The position numbers and the translations under genes are program-made. The notes below the pieces were generated by a model. The model was not told the DNA's origin and made no database searches. It worked only from the letters and a program-made list of their open reading frames with translations. A DNA stretch of 64,000 bases from Xylona heveae TC161 (taxonomy: Eukaryota; Ascomycota; Xylonomycetes; Xylonales; Xylonaceae), in contig NW_017264200.1 in NCBI RefSeq assembly GCF_001619985.1, positions 248,001 to 312,000 of the forward strand, in the 5' to 3' direction. Positions 34,101-44,712 of this stretch are shown here, piece after piece (the first letter of the stretch is position 1; each line of letters starts with the position of its first letter).

Positions 34101-34918
34101 CCATCACCAAGCAGCATCCTTGCCAGCAAGACCTTGGTGACGATGAGGATATGGAAGGCCTTGATGAGTCTTCTGAGTACGACTGGCTTCTCATCGACAC
34201 CGCCCTAGATGTTGTCATTGGCCTTGCAGCAGCGCTGGGTAACACTTTTGGTGAGCTCTGGAAACTCTTTGAGACCACCATCAAGAAATACGCAAGCAGT
34301 CCCGAGGCTCTGGAGCGGAGCACCGCTGTCGGAGTCATTGCCGAGTGTATCCAGCACATGGGCGAGGCTGTCACTCCCTACACGACCCACTTGCTGCAGC
34401 TCCTTCTGCACCGTCTCTCTGACGAGGACCTCGAAACCAAGTCGAATGCGGCGTTTGCCATTGGTCTGTTGGCCGAGAAGTCCAACAATGACCAGGAGAT
34501 ACTCAAGAACTACAACGCCATTCTGGCTAAGCTTGAGCCGTTGCTCCACACCCAACAGGCCAGACTCCTGGACAACTCTGCTGGTTGCGTAAGCCGGATG
34601 ATTATGAAGCACAAGGAAGCCGTCCCGGTTGCGGATGTTCTCCCCGCTCTGGTCAACCTTCTCCCTCTGAAGGAGGACTTTGAGGAGAATGAACCCATTT
34701 TCCGCATGATCATCTTGTTCTACCAGAACGGCGACGCGGTCATCCAGGGCCTCACGCAGCAACTATTGCCCGTCTTTGCGCAGGTCGTTAGCCCTCCCGA
34801 GGAGCAGCTGACTGAGGAGATTCGCAGCCAGCTCACCGAGCTGATCAAGTATCTCCACAAGCAACAGCCCGCTCTCATTGATAGCAATCAGGTGCTGGCT
34901 GCCGTTGCTCGGTCGTAA
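31181..34918 (+). CDS. kap123: importin beta-type karyopherin Kap123 (importin-4)
   Basis: Three exons, 31181-31226, 31297-33658 and 33988-34918, give 1112 residues, the usual family length. Kap123 imports ribosomal proteins and histones H3/H4 through the nuclear pore. It starts MDQHQFLQLLESVLAPDTER and has an importin N-terminal repeat (LLQILTSHENSQLRQLAAVE), then HEAT repeats throughout (for example MVLRLLQDPEIKVRHSALHA, LSHPDYKVKASAAGALGSIA). An acidic loop around 660-690 (EEEVEGDDEIDDVDEEEEDE) is the region that contacts Ran in the family. The second intron is 329 bp, five times the usual size here; its left part stays open, so an unspliced reading would truncate the protein. Codon bias is strong, consistent with high expression, and produces long antisense frames that are not genes. 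Confidence 0.95.
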
Positions 34919-35626
34919 AGTCATTGTCCATGAGCGCTTTTGTCCTGGCATTGACTGTGCCGCGAATTTCGTTTTTGTTGGAAAAGTTTTTTTACTCAGC
35001 GTCTGCCACTGCATATAAGCAACGCACCTGCACGCACCTTACTTACGAGAACATGAATATGATTGCAATGAGATGATGAGCAAAGAAATTAGAACAGCAT
35101 TTTCCATGGCAGGATTCTTTCGGATGTAAGGGCTGTTGAACATATTTTTCAAGACCAGACTATTATACCACGGTGGTTTATCGGCGAGATATCTTATTGC
35201 TTGTATTACGGCGGTGTTATTCCACATATTATTTATCTAATTCTTTCTGAATATGAAATGGATATTGAATCTTTACTCTTTTTTTTTTTTTTTAAACATG
35301 CACAGCAGCGAGGACAAAGCGAATAAAAATGTTTTGTCCATGGTATTCTAACCTATATCACGTTTAGCTGTTATCTATGCTTGCAGCGAATGAGACGATT
35401 ATCGCCAGGCAGACAGCGAAAACAGAGCATACTCGCTTCTCAAGATCAGCCCTGCCACAAGTAACATTTCTACCCGTATCTTTCCCCGTCCCGCAACGCC
35501 CGCCTCGTGCACTAGCACCACGCACCACGTCATTTCTTTCCCTCTCAAGAACCCCCCACCCTATGATAGACCCACGACACACACACGCAGCCTTGGCTTG
35601 TGCTTCAACCCCACGAATTCCTCACG
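34919..35626. other. intergenic region kap123 to fasciclin gene
   Basis: 708 bp with a T-run at 35279-35294. It contains the kap123 3' UTR and the promoter of the secreted protein. Nothing else seen. Confidence 0.55.
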
Positions 35627-36551
35627 ATGAAGTTTGCCATTGCCATTCTAGCACTCACCATTTCGACTACACCCCTTGCTAGTGCGTCGCATCAGCAGCA
35701 GCAGCAGCAACCGCAGCAGTCGCAGCGAAACCTCTTCTCATCTCTCAAACAACTCGTTGCTTTTGCCAACCCTCTTCCGCCTCCTCCTCCTCCTCCTCCT
35801 CCTCCTGCTCCTCATCATCATCATCCGCTGCAGCAGCAGCAAGTCCCCGTCGTCATGGATCCCAACAACATTGCTCTACCACCCTCGCACAAGGACAACG
35901 ACGATCCTTCGCAGGACCACTCTCCCGGCGGTCCCGGCGCGGGCGGCAACATTATCATCTCCGACGTCATCGGCAAAGAGCGCAGCATCAACATATTCGC
36001 CGGCTTTACGCGCGACATCGAAAGCGTCTCAAACCGGCTCGAAAACGACGCGCTCAATACCACTGTCCTCGCTCCGCTGAATTCAGCAATCACCAAACTG
36101 CCTCGCAAACCCTGGGAAGACCCGCAAGACTACGCTGCCAAAGGCGCAGATGCATATGCGGGGCCAGATGGCGAAAGTAAAGCCCACGAGAACCTCAGAC
36201 GCTTTACGGAAGCGCATATCGTGCCTGCGAATCCGTGGAAGGAAGGCGAGAAAGTGAAGACGGAAGCGGGAAATGTGGTCTGGTGGGAAACGAAGGATGG
36301 GGAGAAGATTGTAGGTTGCGTTTTCTGTTTTCTGTTTTCGTTTCCGTTTCCGTTTCCCTTTTTTTTTCTTGCCTTCGTATCTTGTTTTGCCATGAGAGTG
36401 GAAAGTTTTCAGATAAATGTCGGGAAGATAACGATGCTAACGCAACGAAACTTTGTAGATTCAGCCAGGCAATATAAAAGTATCGAGCGTGCTGAAGCAA
36501 GTTGCGAATGGAGAAGTCTGGATCATTCAAGGCGTTTTGAATTATTCTTGA
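35627..36551 (+). CDS. secreted fasciclin-domain protein
   Basis: Two exons, 35627-36310 and 36459-36551, give 258 residues. MKFAIAILALTISTTPLASA is a clear signal peptide. It is followed by poly-Gln and poly-Pro/His stretches encoded by CAG and CCT repeats, then one FAS1 domain (about 105-258): IIISDVIGKERSINIFAGFT, NTTVLAPLNSAITKLPRKPW, the second conserved box (AHENLRRFTEAHIVPANPW), and across the splice EKIIQPGNIKVSSVLKQVAN GEVWIIQGVLNYS. Domain order and the C-terminal GEVWIIQGVL box are typical of fungal single-FAS1 extracellular proteins, which are thought to act in adhesion. No GPI signal is visible; the protein ends with the domain. The intron is 148 bp and pyrimidine-rich. Confidence 0.88.
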
Positions 36552-36903
36552 TCCATTTCGCTGTCTTTTTTCTCTCTCTTCTTCCCGCCCCCCTCTATTT
36601 GTTTTCTTTACTCTCCTTCCCCTCTATTCAACTTCTTTTTTCTCTCCCTTCTCTTTTTATCTTCCTTCCCTTTCTTTCCCTTTCTATCTTTTTACTCCTT
36701 TCCTCTTTGCTTCTTGCTCTTCCAGAGTTGGACATATCATATACCCCTTCACCCTGTTGTTATTTTGCCTTGTTTTCCTTTTAATCTATATCTGTAACCC
36801 AGCCTTTATGAATCATTTGGCATTCCTTGTTTTGTTTTTTATTGTTGTCAAGACAGATGATGAATAATGTAAATATGTTTATAATTTATCTCATTATTTT
36901 CAT

Positions 36904-37060
36904 GTTCATGTATGTTGCCTTTTTGAAGGGTTTCATTGTGGTGCTGTTCATGTCAAAGTCACATATTTTCATTAAGGTGATGTTCATGTATGTTGCTTTT
37001 TTGAGGGATCATTGTGGTGACGTTCATGCCAAATGTCAAAGTCATGTATACAGTGTACCA
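36904..37060 (+). repeat. imperfect direct duplication, period about 78 bp
   Basis: Two copies begin with GTTCATGTATGTTGC at 36904 and 36982 and share TTTTTGA.GGG..TCATTGTGGTG and a later TTCATGYCAAA; small indels separate them. The copies lie in non-coding DNA. Confidence 0.75.
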
Positions 37061-37423
37061 TTTCCAGCAGAAGCATTAATGGCAAGACTGTGTTTATCTT
37101 TTTCATGATACCTAAGGTATATTGTAAATAACAACTAATTTATGTACAGTATAGGTCGTGTGTCAGAACCACATTGCTGGCCTATGTAGAATACTTCCCA
37201 GAACTAATGGATGTCAAAATTGTTTGGGATTTATTTCTACCTCTTCTACCTTTGTTGTATATGTTTATCATTTCTGCTTTTGTCAGTGTTAGTTGCCATA
37301 GATCTACAATGCATAGTACACTGTACTAGTACATATGGTAGTATTACATCACATTAGATCACATTACATAGCATCTCGATAGCTCTGTTCATGGAGCCAG
37401 GGGATTGTATGTGTGTTTGTAAG

Positions 37424-37426
37424 TGC

Positions 37427-37457
<31 letters not shown>

Positions 37458-37489
37458 TGTATGTATGTATGGATGGATGGATGGATGAT
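37424..37489 (+). repeat. (ATGT)n then (ATGG)n tetranucleotide microsatellite
   Basis: About eleven ATGT units pass into about four GGAT units, a compound microsatellite that arose by a point change within the array. Confidence 0.9.
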
Positions 37490-38117
37490 GCAGAGACAAG
37501 GAGAAAGCAAAGGAGAGAGAGGAGTGAAGAGAAGAGAATTAATATTTGAGCAGTAACACTATAGTGCCCTTTGGCATTTGATATTCCTAAAAGGAAATGG
37601 ACAAGCATATGGCCGACACTGGAGAGAGTTTATCCCAATAGCACGAATACTCCGGGAGAAACCCAATACGATTACTCCGAGGCAAAAGATAGAAATGCCT
37701 TTCGTTTTATCAACTATTATACTTTCATAATTTTCCATTTCATTATGACACTTACTCGTCAGATGTAGTTGATGTGTGCAAGGAAATGAGTAAAAGGAAC
37801 AAAATAATAATAATAAATAAAAAAGGAAAAAGGAAAAAGGAAAAAGAAAAAGAAAAAGAAACGAGCAATGACAAGTTTAGAAAGCAAAATTTCTTCGACG
37901 TATTTAGTCATGTCAACCCAATAAAAGGGAATTATAAAAAGGGAGAGGAAAATAAACTGGAAAGAGTGGTGGAAGGATAGGAAAGAAAAGGATAGGAAAT
38001 GAAAGGAAAAGGAAAATAATAAAAGAAAAAACGCCCAAAAGTGCGCCGCGCGAGCACCACCGCCCCGTCCATCATGATAACGTGCAATTTTAACGTTGAG
38101 ATAAAAACGTTATTTTT

Positions 38118-40395
38118 TTACATGCCGGCACGATTTTTGCGGGCAAGAAGCAGGTCGACGTCTTTCTGGTCAATGACTACACCGGTCTCTGAACAGCGCG
38201 CCTTGGTCCGGAGCTCGGTACAAAGGGTATCGACGTCGAGTTCGCCGTTTTGGAACTCGGGCATGGTTTGGAGACGATCCCTGAAAGAGAAGAAGAAAGA
38301 AAAAAATGTTAGTCATGAAAGTTGTGATTTGAGTGAATGTGATGAGAGGAATAGAACAGAGTTCATCGGCCATCACAGAATGGCGATATGGGGGTTTTGA
38401 AAAAGAAAATAGCGACTAAGGAAATTAAAGGGAAAGGGGAAATGGAGTGGAGGGTACAAACCAAATCTTGTTACAGTTGAGCATCCTTGCACGATCCTCG
38501 CCGGGGACAACCTCCTCTTCTTCATCCTCCTCGGCGTTCTGGATGTGGTCGACCTGTTCAAGCAAATCGTGCTTGGGTGCAGGAGCGGGAGCGGGAGCGG
38601 GGGCCGGAGCAGCAGCAGCGGCATTAGCAGCTTGGCCGTCAAAGTTGAGCGGGCTGCCAAAGTCTGGAAGGGGAAAGGCGTCACTGAAGAAGCCACCGAA
38701 CTCGTTGGAGAGAATGTTGTCCTGGGGTTCCCGATATTCGCCAAAGAGGATGGGATCAAAGCTACCACCGTTCTGCTCAGCGAGCCAGTTGAAGCCATTG
38801 ACATCGCTCTTGGGAGACTTCGCTCCTAAGCCTGCCATGCTAGGGCTAGAGACTGACATGGCTCGCGGAACAGGATTCTTGTGGTTACCGCAAGCCATGT
38901 TGAGATTCTCGCAGAACGATATCTCAGCATCGGTATTTCCGTGACAAACAACACCTTCCTCACAAATGGGATTCAAGCCGTTCTCGCCGGGCTTGCTGGG
39001 CGAGTTGTTGCTTGACTCGGGCGAAGTTGCACATGATGATGACGGGCCATTGTGCGATAGTGATGATATGGATGGCGAGGCCGAAACTGAGCCAGAGGAC
39101 GCAGCGTAGTTTGCATTTCCGTTTGTCGAGGAATTCATACCTTGCTGGTCCCCATAACCGTTCGTAGCCTTGTTGGCATTCTGACCAAATTTATTGTAGT
39201 CGTTATTCGGATTCGAGTTGAAGCCCTGCAGGAAGCTAGGACTAAACAGCCCGGAAAGTTCGTCAGAGTTGTTATTCTTCGCGCTGTTACCGTTGACTTG
39301 AGGCTTTCCTACACCGTTTGAATTTGTCGAGGTTGCCATGGATGAATTTTGGCTGACAAAAGTCTTGGGACTCATGTTTGTATCAGTTGGGCTTGTCTTG
39401 CTAGAACTTCCAGGAGACATCCCTTCACTGCCCTTCCGAGTGATGGCAGTGTTATTGAAAATGCTCGAGCCAGGCAACTGGCCAAACTTGGGGAAGTCAA
39501 ACTGGAAATTCATGTTTCCAGGTCCTACATTTGCCCGGTTCGCAATGTATGAGGGTAAGCCAGACCCAGCAGTTGCACGTCCGACCGTGCTGCCAGACAA
39601 TCTCTTCCTGTACTCCCGAAGTTCGGTCGCCAACCGCTCAACTTGAGCTCGAAGAAGGGCATTTTCGTGATTAGCAGACTCCGAGGCCTTTTCCAACTCT
39701 GTCACCTTTGTTTCCAAATCCTTAAGATGCTTCTCCTTTCTCTCCCGGAAGGCTCTTTGAGCTGCACGGTTCTGAGCTTTGCGCTTCTGTAGTATTATTA
39801 GTATACTGTGCATTAATTAAACATAGAGAGGAAGATGAACAGGAGCACCCACCGATGTGGGTTCAGAAGTCAAAGGCTTCCGGCCTGGCTTCTTGGCCGA
39901 CTTGTCCTCACTGCCTCTCTTCTTATCATTACCCTCCTCGGAGTCATCTTCGGGACTCTTCCGCTTCTCGTGAAGCTCAGAATCACCTTCCAAAAGTAAT
40001 TCTTCCGCAATGCCGTCAATCATCGCTCCATCCTCTTGACCGTTAAAATCAAAGTTGTCCTCAAGGCCAAAGTCGAGATCATTGTAGTCGATAAAAGGGC
40101 TCTCTTCCATATTATCCCCAGCGAAGTCGAGAGATCCAGAGGGCGGCGTCTTGTTCTGGTTCCCGTTCCCGTAGAAGTTTGAGTTGTTCGGTGTCTGGGA
40201 TCCGTTGGCTCTATCGCTCGATAGATGCGAGCCACTACCAGAGCGTACGCCGTTGCGTTGGTTTGAGGAGTCCATGGATGAATATGATGAGTTGCTCTTG
40301 ACGCTTGGATGGTCTTCGCCGGCAAAAGCCGGGCTCACGAACTGCTGATAATACTCCGTCGGGGTACTTTTTGGTTTAACAGCAGATGCTGCCAT
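38118..40395 (-). CDS. yap1: AP-1-like redox-sensing bZIP transcription factor (Yap1/Pap1 type)
   Basis: Three exons, 40395-39853, 39786-38462 and 38280-38118, give 676 residues. The protein shuttles between cytosol and nucleus and activates antioxidant genes when its cysteines are oxidised. An acidic N-terminal activation region precedes a nuclear signal (KKPGRKPLTSEP), then the bZIP (about 182-240): KRKAQNRAAQRAFRERKEKH followed by LKDLETKVTELEKA. The N-terminal cysteine-rich domain (about 456-490) is ICEEGVVCHGNTDAEISFCE then NLNMACG. The C-terminal CRD spans the last splice: LNCNKIWDRLQTMPEFQNGE, LDVDTLCTELRTKARCSETG, ending ARKNRAGM; it overlaps the Crm1 export signal in the family. The start is the first minus-strand ATG for 757 bp; an acceptor-like ttcacag just upstream leaves room for a distant 5' exon. 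An (Ala-Pro)n tract sits before the C-CRD. Confidence 0.93.
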
Positions 40396-41152
40396 TAAAC
40401 TTCGGGCCTGTGAATTGAAGAAGAGAATGTTCGACCCTTTTCCAGGCAAAGTTTGTGCGAGGTTGAGCTCTGCACCAGCGGTTGGCAGATTAACTCCTTT
40501 CTCTCACCACACCAAGAGAGTGGAATACTGGGTCCGACAACCGGGGCGAAATAACGCTATCGAAAAGACTTGAACTTGAGATAAGAATGTATGATCCAGG
40601 TTCGAGTCGATCTAATGACTGATTCAAGGTGGCGACTAACGGACAGAAGAATATGGTATAGGTGGGCAATACGACTGCTACGTCAAGAATCCGATAATCG
40701 GCGGAGCTGTCTCCGATCAAGTTCAAATGAATGAAACGACCTCTTCACGCACAATTTGCAGCTCAATCACAGTCCTGTGCAAAAGGTACTGAGAAGAGGG
40801 AAAAAAAATTCGAGACTGGTCGACAAAAGGTGGAATGAGATAAGACGATGATTGATGTAAAGAGAACGATGCAGGGCCGAAAAGTAAAGGGCTTAGCGAC
40901 GACGGGCGACCCTCGACGGGAAGAATCCCACCAGAGCACAGCAGCCAGCAGACCGGATCACGGGAGAACGGGGTGGATGGGTGGGATGAGATGTACGATT
41001 GGGCAATGACTCAAGGTGCACCACTGAGGTTCGAAAACGAGCGAACGTTTAGCAGGGGGTGAAAGCAACGACACAGCTTAGAGAAGCCCGGAGTCGTGGA
41101 CGAGTGAGGGAATAAGGGCGCCGAGCCGTCGTTATGCTAAGACGAAGGCGGG
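40396..41152 (-). promoter_or_regulatory. very long AUG-free leader/promoter of yap1
   Basis: I checked every line of these 757 bp: no minus-strand ATG, while the plus strand has more than a dozen. Chance absence is very unlikely at this base composition. The sequence is therefore probably transcribed as a long yap1 leader kept free of upstream AUGs. The remaining divergent interval to 42171 has AT-rich DNA near 41820-42000 and the SPF30-like promoter. Confidence 0.6.
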
Positions 41153-42171
41153 CATCAGAAAAAGCGTTCGGCATTCTCTCTCTTTTTGCCCCAAGGCCAC
41201 CACCCGAGCCTCGTCATGTTCGGATTTCATTTCTCCCCTGAAGGGAAACGACGAGGGACAGGAGGGGTGGAATTTACCAATGGGATGGCCTCAGAGCGGG
41301 GACATCCCATTTGCCATGTTCGCCCATGGCTGAGGGTCCTCTTGGTGCAAGGACGGCACTCGTGCTAGAGAACATACGGAAACGCCATCGTCATTGCAGG
41401 GGATGATTAGAAATACAGCTTGATCACCACCCGCAGCGCTATCGACCGTTCGAGAACAATTTACGTCTTGGACTGGTGGAAATCCATGGAAGAGATCAGT
41501 CAGAAATGCTGAAGTACGTATAGTACCTCGCTGGACCTCTTTGTGACGATACTTTATGGCTGTGGGAACGAGGGAAAGTTGCCTTGTCTCCCAGTTCGGT
41601 CTCTTGTAGCTGCGTACCTTGCCTTGGAGAGGATCGAAGGTCCAAGGAGGGGCTGAAGGCAACGGACCATCTTGAGCCAAGACCCTTAGAAGCGAAAGCC
41701 GAGAAACAGATCATCCCTCGATCTACCTCCGTACCTGTTCCGGGCGATAAAAATGGGGATTAAAACTCGAGGGCCTTTAACGGTGTGGTTATCTGATCAT
41801 CTCTATTGTGATAAAATCGGCACGTGCGTATTTTTGTTTTGCTCTATGACAAAATATCAATTTAGTACAATCAAGGTCTGGTTAATTTTATATCAAATAG
41901 GGTATATATTGATTTAAAATGAAATCAATTTTACTCTATCTTTTCTCATGCGCTGCAGTTTGTAAGAATACAATTATCAGATCACGTGCGGGAGATTTTT
42001 CGTTACCCGTCTTGTGCTTCACTAAATCGTGGTTTATCGCCTATCAGACCAACTTACACATAACTGAGCACGTTCAACAACTTCCCAACGCCTGATGCTA
42101 AACGGGTTTCGACTTCACATCATACGCTGCGCCTATCAATTTGATCGCTTGCTAAATAATCAATTGCAATT
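41153..42171. other. distal part of the yap1 / SPF30-like divergent interval
   Basis: About 1 kb without recognisable gene. A 129-codon minus frame (41680-41291) has no features. AT content rises between about 41760 and 42000. Confidence 0.5.
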
Positions 42172-43157
42172 ATGAGCAACGAAATTGCGTCGCTCGAGGC
42201 GGAAATTAAGGAGTACAAGCTACAGGTATTCTTCTATTCTTATCCTCCCATTGCTGGTCATTGCTGACTCGAATTCCCAGTTGGAAACTGTTCAGACAGG
42301 GCTGCAAGCTGACCCTGACAATGCGGAGCTTCGAAATCTAGCAGCTGAGCTGAAAGAAGTCATCTCCCTCACCGAGACCGCCATAGCAGAACTAAAACCA
42401 GCCTCAGCACCGGCACCCAAGAACCCGTCTCCTCCGCCCGTGAAAGAGAAATGGTCTCGAGAGAATCATCCGGCATTTCAAAGCGAGTATCGTAAACCAG
42501 TTTCCCTGAAAAGCCCGGCCGATGAAGCACCTGTAATATTCTCTGTCAATGACACTGTCATGGCGAAGTGGGTGTCAGGAGATAATGCTTTCTATCCTGC
42601 TAGGATCACGTCAATTACCGGGTCATCGACGGCGCCAATATATTATGTGACCTTCAAGTCCTATTCTACGACAGAAGCTCTTTCCGCCAGGGATATCAGG
42701 CCCATGCAGAATGATTCTCGGAAGCGTAAAGCTGACGACTCGCCAGCGTCGACACCCACTACAGGTAGCACGAGCGTCATCTCAGCGGCGGCTAACATCG
42801 ATCCTGACCTTGCGAACAAGGTCAGAACGGAACCTAGCAAAGTGGGCGATGGCCCGTCGAGACCTCCCAAGGTCCCGAAGAAGATCAAGGCCACAAGAGA
42901 ACTGGAGGCTGGCAAGAATAAGTGGCAAGATTTCGCCAACAAGTCCAAGTTGGGCAAGGGCGCCAAGAAGGACAGCATGTTCAGGACCCCGGATGGTGTT
43001 AATGCACGAGGTAAGTGGTCATCCTGTTTGTTGTATCTGCTATGGTGGTCGCTAATGCTTATGCACAGTCGGTTTCACCGGGTCTGGTCAGGCTATGCGC
43101 AAGGACCCGCAGCGCAGTCGCCACATCTATCAGCAACTGGGCGAGGATGAAGGATGA
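42172..43157 (+). CDS. SPF30/SMNDC1-like Tudor-domain splicing factor
   Basis: Three exons, 42172-42225, 42281-43010 and 43069-43157, give 290 residues. The architecture matches survival-of-motor-neuron-related splicing factor 30: an N-terminal coiled helix (MSNEIASLEAEIKEYKLQ, then LETVQTGLQADPDNAELRNL), one Tudor domain (about 105-161, NDTVMAKWVSGDNAFYPARI, YYVTFKSYSTTEALSARDIR), a basic KRKADDS, KVPKKIKATRELEAGKNKWQ, and a C-terminal KSKLGKGAKKDSMFRTPDG-VNAR plus VGFTGSGQAMRKDP box. The Tudor domain binds dimethyl-arginine in Sm proteins in the family, and the protein acts in U2/tri-snRNP recruitment. The first exon carries only 18 codons. Confidence 0.9.
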
Positions 43158-43740
43158 TGGGTGAAACTGGAAAGGCGCATTTTATCGAGAAAACCCTCGA
43201 CCTGAATATGCTTTTTGCTTTTTGCAATTCCCCGCTGACTCATACTGTCGAGACAGTCAATTTGCTACAGGAGCCCGGCGTATGATTTGGCATCGTTGTG
43301 CATTACTGGGTATTCGGATATTTTTTTTTTCCAACAGGAAGTGGTTTGCCTGCGTCTTGAACCATGTCTGACTGTTCACGTGCTAAGCCAGAGGTTCATA
43401 GGTCTGACATTTCCATGGGCGGATTCACCGGCTCTGAGCAGGAAGATTGTTCACGATATACAGCACAGGCGAGCTTATTACCCCTCTCATAATTTTGATA
43501 GGCACTTGCTAAGCGCTTTTCTGTGATTACTTCGCCAAATTTTGGAGTAAACTGCTCGTAGATATCATCAAATACATGTCTTAGTAACAATTGATGTTTG
43601 TAATGCATAAATTCTACATGAAGATTGAATGGCAAATATGATTTTCAAACGCTTGCACCTTTTGTAATCCGTAACGCCTCTCATGCGCTGAGCCAAAATA
43701 CTAAATGATATCTTAAACATTCAGACCAAGACCTCATCTT
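43158..43740. other. convergent intergenic region SPF30-like / tsr2
   Basis: 583 bp holding two 3' ends. No gene or repeat apparent. Confidence 0.55.
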
Positions 43741-44385
43741 TCACCTCTTCTTGCCGACAACCTTAGTGAAGCCATCGTCGTCCACCTCGGGAACGGGTTT
43801 GGGCTTTGGCGCAGCAGCCGGGCGCGAGTTATCACCCATGTCGGAATAATCGTCCTCCGACTCATCGCTGTCATCTGAATCGCTCTCGTCTTCTCCCTCG
43901 CCTTTTGAAATATTGATATTGCTCTTGCCCTTCTTTTCCGACCATCGCTGCTGCATTTCAGTGATGCGGTTGAAGTTTCCCTCAAAGGCATCCTTTCGCA
44001 AGAGCAAGATCTCGTTGGCTACTGCAAGAGCACTGTCATCGTCGACATTGACATCGAATTCGTCATTCATGACCTGCAACAGCATATCCTCGACATCCTG
44101 AGCATCCGTTTCCGGGTCCGACAGGAAAAGATCAGAAACTGCTCCAGCAAACCAATCTCGTTTATCGGCGCTGTCAGGACCACCCCATTGATTTTGTACC
44201 GCGAGTGTCAAAGCCGGCCAGTTGGCAAGAGCAAGGGCGATTGCCATGTCGAACTGAGACTGAATGATCTCTATGCGGGGGTTAGCAAAAGCTCTTGTGT
44301 CATTACAACAATGAGATATGTTCAAGAATTGCTCACCTGCAGAAGGAAGAGGCGGGTTCGCCTGAGTTTGCATATTGGTGGCCAT
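43741..44385 (-). CDS. tsr2: pre-rRNA-processing protein Tsr2
   Basis: Two exons, 44385-44337 and 44270-43741, give 192 residues. Tsr2 is the escort chaperone of ribosomal protein eS26 (Rps26) in 40S assembly. The WGG-domain signature is clear: FDMAIALALANWPALTLAVQ, NQWGGPDSADKRDWFAGAVS, then DVEDMLLQVMNDEFDVNVDD and a YxV-like ILLLRKDAF. An acidic tail (DESDSDDSDESEDDYSDMGD) binds the basic client in yeast, and the C-terminus DDGFTKVVGKKR is conserved. The short first exon encodes MATNMQTQANPPLPSA. Confidence 0.93.
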   Translation of the reverse strand: MATNMQTQANPPLPSAGEQFLNISHCCNDTRAFANPRIEIIQSQFDMAIALALANWPALTLAVQNQWGGPDSADKRDWFAGAVSDLFLSDPETDAQDVEDMLLQVMNDEFDVNVDDDSALAVANEILLLRKDAFEGNFNRITEMQQRWSEKKGKSNINISKGEGEDESDSDDSDESEDDYSDMGDNSRPAAAPKPKPVPEVDDDGFTKVVGKKR

Positions 44386-44712
44386 CTTTTCGATTTGTAA
44401 TTCTGGCTTTGGAGGAATGAACGTTGGGTACCGCAGACTTCTCAGCGCGTTAATTCCAACGGTGCTAGATAGGTCGATAACAAAAAAGTTTTGGAAACAT
44501 GGTGGAGAGGACGGCATTTGCCGCCGCCCTTACGGAGTACCCCTGATCCCGCTTGGCTTTCCCCGTCTCTCCCGTCCCCTGTAGCCCATAAATGACGTTG
44601 GTGAGCTTAAAGTTGCTTATGTCAGCAAGACCTTCTCCCCGGAGGCTAACTATTGTTTATGTGCGACAGGGAGCTCTTGTTGTTTAGCAGATGCAAAATT
44701 GGAATTGCAATT
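44386..44712. promoter_or_regulatory. divergent promoter tsr2 / esterase
   Basis: 327 bp between the two starts; must serve both genes. No specific element assigned. Confidence 0.5.

Larger units (their letters stand above)
36552..38117. other. convergent low-complexity intergenic region
   Basis: 1.57 kb between the fasciclin and yap1 3' ends: CT-rich stretch to about 36780, a 78-bp tandem duplication, a tetranucleotide microsatellite and a purine tract near 37784-37862. No gene recognised. Confidence 0.6.

Noticed and set aside
40417-40449. N-terminal extension of the Yap1-type protein beginning PGKGSNILFF
   Set aside because: It has no ATG (TTG codon) and is followed by an acceptor-like ttcacag, so it is leader or intron sequence.
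40600-40625. GGTTCGAGTCG resembling a tRNA B box
   Set aside because: The sequence departs from the consensus and no cloverleaf could be drawn around it.
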